Shown in pieces: positions 61,673-64,000 of a DNA stretch of 64,000 nucleotides. A program made the position numbers and the translations under genes. A model generated the notes under the pieces. That model did not search any database. It worked only from the letters and a program-made list of their open reading frames with translations, and was not told the DNA's origin. Where the stretch lies: positions 1 through 64,000 of the forward strand of contig JAZGTN010000234.1 in the NCBI GenBank assembly GCA_037783415.1. The letters run 5' to 3'. Numbering within the stretch: position 1 is the first letter of the stretch; the number at the start of each line of letters is the position of its first letter. The stretch is from Leptasterias polaris (Eukaryota; Echinodermata; Asteroidea; Forcipulatida; Asteriidae).

Positions 61673-64000
61673 ATGAAAAAAAATTCAAACTCCTCAAAAC
61701 ACGCTGAGATTAATTCTTTACTAAGAAACAAGGGTGTTCTGAACAAACTGGGTAATTCTGAGCGTAATCGGAGAAGAAAAAAAATTCAAACCCCTCAAAA
61801 CACGCTGAGATTAAATTTTTTACTAAGAAACAAGGGTGTTGTGAACAAACTGGTTCATTCTGAACGTTATCTGAGACGAAAAAAATTCAAACCCCTCAAA
61901 ACACGCTGAGATTAATTCTTTACTAAGAAACAAGGGTGTTGTGAACAAACTGGTTCATTCTGAGCGTTATCTGAGACGAAAAAAATTCAAACCCCTCAAA
62001 ACACGCTGAGATTAATTCTTTACTAAGAAACAAGGGTGTTGTGAACAAACTGGGTCATTCTGAGCGTTATCTGAGACGAAAAAAATTCAAACCCCTCAAA
62101 ACACGCTGAGATTAATTTTTTACTAAGAAACAAGGGTGTTGTGAACAAACTGGTTCATTCTGAGCGTTATCTGAGACGAAAAAAATTCAAACCCCTCAAA
62201 ATACGCTGAGATTAATTCTTTACTAAGAAACAAGGGTGTTCCGAAGATACTGGTTGATTCTCAGGGTGATCGGAGATGAAAAAAAATTCAAACTCCTCAA
62301 AACACGCTGAGATTAATTCTTTACTAAGAAACAAGGGTGTTCTGAACAAACTGGTTCATTCTGAGCGTAATCGGAGACGAACAAAATTCAAACCCCTCAA
62401 AACACGCTGAGATTAATTCTTTACTAAGAAACAAGGGTGTTCTGAACAAAGTGGGTAATTCTGAGCGTAATCGGAGAAGAAAAAAGAATTCAAACCCCTC
62501 AAAACACGCTGAGATTAAATTTTTTACTAAGAAACAAGGGTGTTGTGAACAAACTGGTTCATTCTGAGCGTTATCTGAGACGAAAAAAATTAAAACCTCT
62601 CAAAACAGGCTGAGATTAATTTTTTACTAAGAAACAAGGGTGTTGTGAACAAACTGGTTCATTCTGAGCGTAATCGGAGACGAACAAAATTCAAACCCCT
62701 CAAAACACGCTGAGATTAATTCTTTACTAAGAAACAAGGGTGTTGTGAACAAACTGGGTCATTCTGAGCGTTATCTGAGACGAAAAAAATTCAAACCCCT
62801 CAAAACACGCTGAGATTAATTTTTTACTAAGAAACAAGGGTGTTGTGAACAAACTGGTTCATTCTGAGCGTTATCTGAGACGAAAAAAAATTCAAACCCC
62901 TCAAAACACGCTGAGATTAATTCTTTACTAAGAAACAAGGGTGTTCCGAAGATACTGGTTGATTCTCAGGGTGATTGGAGATGAAAAAAATTCAAACTCC
63001 TCAAAACACGCTGAGATTAATTCTTTACTAAGAAACAAGGGTGTTCCGAAGATACTGGTTCATTCTCAGAGTGATCGGAGATGACATTAATTTTTTTCAA
63101 ACTCCTCAAAACGCTCTGAGATTAATTCTGTAATAAGAAACACTGGTGTTCCGAAGATACTGGTTGATTCTCAGGGTGATCGGAGATGAAAAAAAAATTC
63201 AAACTCCTCAAAACACGCTGAGATTAATTCTTTACTAAGAAACAAGGGTGTTCTGAACAAACTGGTTCATTCTGAGCGTAATCGGAGACGAACAAAATTC
63301 AAACCCCTCAAAACACGCTGAGATTAATTCTTTACTAAGAAACAAGGGTGTTCTGAACAAAGTGGGTAATTCTGAGCGTAATCGGAGAAGAAAAAAAATT
63401 CAAACCCCTCAAAACACGCTGAGATTAATTTTTTACTAAGAAACAAGGGTGTTGTGAACAAACTGGTTCATTCTGAGCGTAATCGGAGACGAACAAAATT
63501 CAAACCCCTCAAAACACGCTGAGATTAATTCTTTACTAAGAAACAAGGGTGTTGTGAACAAACTGGGTCATTCTGAGCGTTATCTGAGACGAAAAAAATT
63601 CAAACCCCTCAAAACACGCTGAGATTAATTTTTTACTAAGAAACAAGGGTGTTGTGAACAAACTGGTTCATTCTGAGCGTAATCGGAGACGAACAAAATT
63701 CAAACCCCTCAAAACACGCTGAGATTAATTCTTTACTAAGAAACAAGGGTGTTCTGAACAAAGTGGGTAATTCTGAGCGTAATCGGAGAAGAAAAAAGAA
63801 TTCAAACCCCTCAAAACACGCTGAGATTAAATTTTTTACTAAGAAACAAGGGTGTTGTGAACAAACTGGTTCATTCTGAGCGTTATCTGAGACGAAAAAA
63901 ATTAAAACCTCTCAAAACAGGCTGAGATTAATTTTTTACTAAGAAACAAGGGTGTTGTGAACAAACTGGTTCATTCTGAGCGTAATCGGAGACGAACAAA
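61673..64000 (-). repeat. Right-edge D array, with 9- and 4-monomer units
   Basis: The array returns to D monomers: GTTGTGAACAAACTGG, GAGCGTTATCTGAGACG and CCCCTCAAAACACGC. The marker GTTCTGAACAAAGTGGG lies at 62439, 63350 and 63751 (spacings 911 and 401, i.e. nine and four monomers). GAAGAAAAAAGAATTC occurs near 62476 and 63788. A small C insert (GATTGGAGATG, ATGACATT at 63083, GAAACACTGG) lies inside. The subtypes match those at 37.4-37.9 and 39.4-39.9 kb. The array is cut by the window edge. Confidence 0.8.

Larger units (their letters stand above)
35117..63100 (-). repeat. A-tract to T-tract variant monomers (19 dispersed copies)
   Basis: In most minus-arm monomers, read on the plus strand, GAGATGA leads into an A-tract and then ATTCAAACTCC. 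In 19 monomers it reads ATGACATTAATTTTTTTCAA, so the A-tract is replaced by AATTTTTTT plus CATT, and the monomer is about 105 bp. The G of GACATT is at 35117, 36225, 38033, 40038, 41347, 43161, 45075, 46190, 46494, 47710, 49428, 50844, 52359, 53874, 55391, 56293, 58307, 60019 and 63083. The variant occurs about once per HOR. AATTTTTTT is the reverse complement of the normal AAAAAAATT, as a micro-inversion would give. Confidence 0.85.
34507..64000 (-). repeat. Satellite arm in minus orientation, families C and D with some B
   Basis: The same 100-bp satellite runs on the minus strand for the remaining 29.5 kb. It is more diverse than the left arm. Read on the plus strand, family C has GGAGATGAAAAAAATTCAAA followed by CTCCTCAAAACACGC or CTCCTCAAAACGCTC. 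Family D has GAGACGAAAAAAATTCAAAC followed by CCCTCAAAACACGC. Some stretches are inverted family B (CCCCTCCAAACACGC). Monomer lengths range from 99 to 106 bp in C and are about 100 bp in B and D. No gene, transposon or unique sequence interrupts it, and the window's right edge cuts it. Confidence 0.96.

Noticed and set aside
57360..61909. Plus-strand frames of 63, 63 and 78 codons
   Set aside because: Two are identical because the underlying dimer is duplicated, and the third is the same repeat peptide. GTG or ATG starts fall in ordinary monomer sequence.
1..64000. CRISPR array
   Set aside because: Regular repeats, but no unique spacers: the entire 100-bp period is conserved, including what would be spacer. 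No cas genes.
1..64000. CENP-B box or alpha-satellite relationship
   Set aside because: I looked for the TTCG....CGGGA core and did not find it. The monomer is 100 bp, not 171 bp, and does not resemble alpha satellite.
34507..64000. Pol III B-box-like motif (GGTTGATTCTC) suggesting a tRNA-derived SINE
   Set aside because: It matches GGTTCGANTCC poorly, there is no A-box at proper spacing, no A-rich tail or target-site duplication, and the copies are strictly tandem.
1..64000. Telomeric repeats, rRNA spacer repeats or LTR fragments
   Set aside because: No TTAGGG-type runs, no rRNA-like sequence, and no TG...CA bounded terminal repeats or primer-binding sites were seen.

Overview
The whole 64 kb is one tandem satellite array. 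About 640 head-to-tail copies of a roughly 100-bp, AT-rich monomer (about 37-38% GC) fill the window. I see no gene, RNA gene, transposon, or any stretch of unrelated sequence. The longest open frames are under 100 codons and consist only of translated repeat. A 100-bp period is not a multiple of three, and each monomer has stops in several frames. An exclusively satellite block of this size with kilobase-scale higher-order repeats (HORs) points to eukaryotic heterochromatin (centromeric, pericentromeric, subtelomeric or an interstitial knob). Nothing in the sequence identifies the species, and I do not recognise the satellite by name.

Layout. (1) 1-3739, plus orientation: family A, almost perfectly 100 bp in register, with two internal haplotypes. 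(2) 3740-34506, plus orientation: family B, also 100 bp, marked by rare variants that recur in fixed order and so reveal nested HORs and local duplications of 0.3, 0.9, 1.1, 1.7-4.6 and 4.3 kb. (3) About 34507: the array reverses direction, and everything to the right is in minus orientation. (4) 34507-37390: a mixture of intermediate (D) monomers and inverted B monomers, including two copies of an 11-monomer, 1108-bp HOR. (5) 37391-about 61670: the most diverse part, family C, with monomers of 99-106 bp in several subtypes. They form HORs of about 1.5 kb (15 monomers), 1.8-1.9 kb and 2.0 kb. Its diagnostic variants are an AGGCCT-containing insertion (25 copies, confined to 38.8-59.5 kb) and a monomer whose A-tract is replaced by a T-tract (19 copies across the minus arm). 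(6) About 61670-64000: D monomers again, like those beside the inversion.

No genes cooperate here. The biology visible is array evolution: unequal exchange, conversion between monomer types, out-of-register deletions of 92 and 45 bp, a hybrid monomer from a 100-bp deletion, and one large orientation switch. I found no evidence of a new protein- or RNA-based system. The most interesting signals are the inversion junction, the recurrent A-tract/T-tract switch and the layered HOR structure. Coordinates of HOR boundaries are set by marker variants and are accurate to about one monomer.
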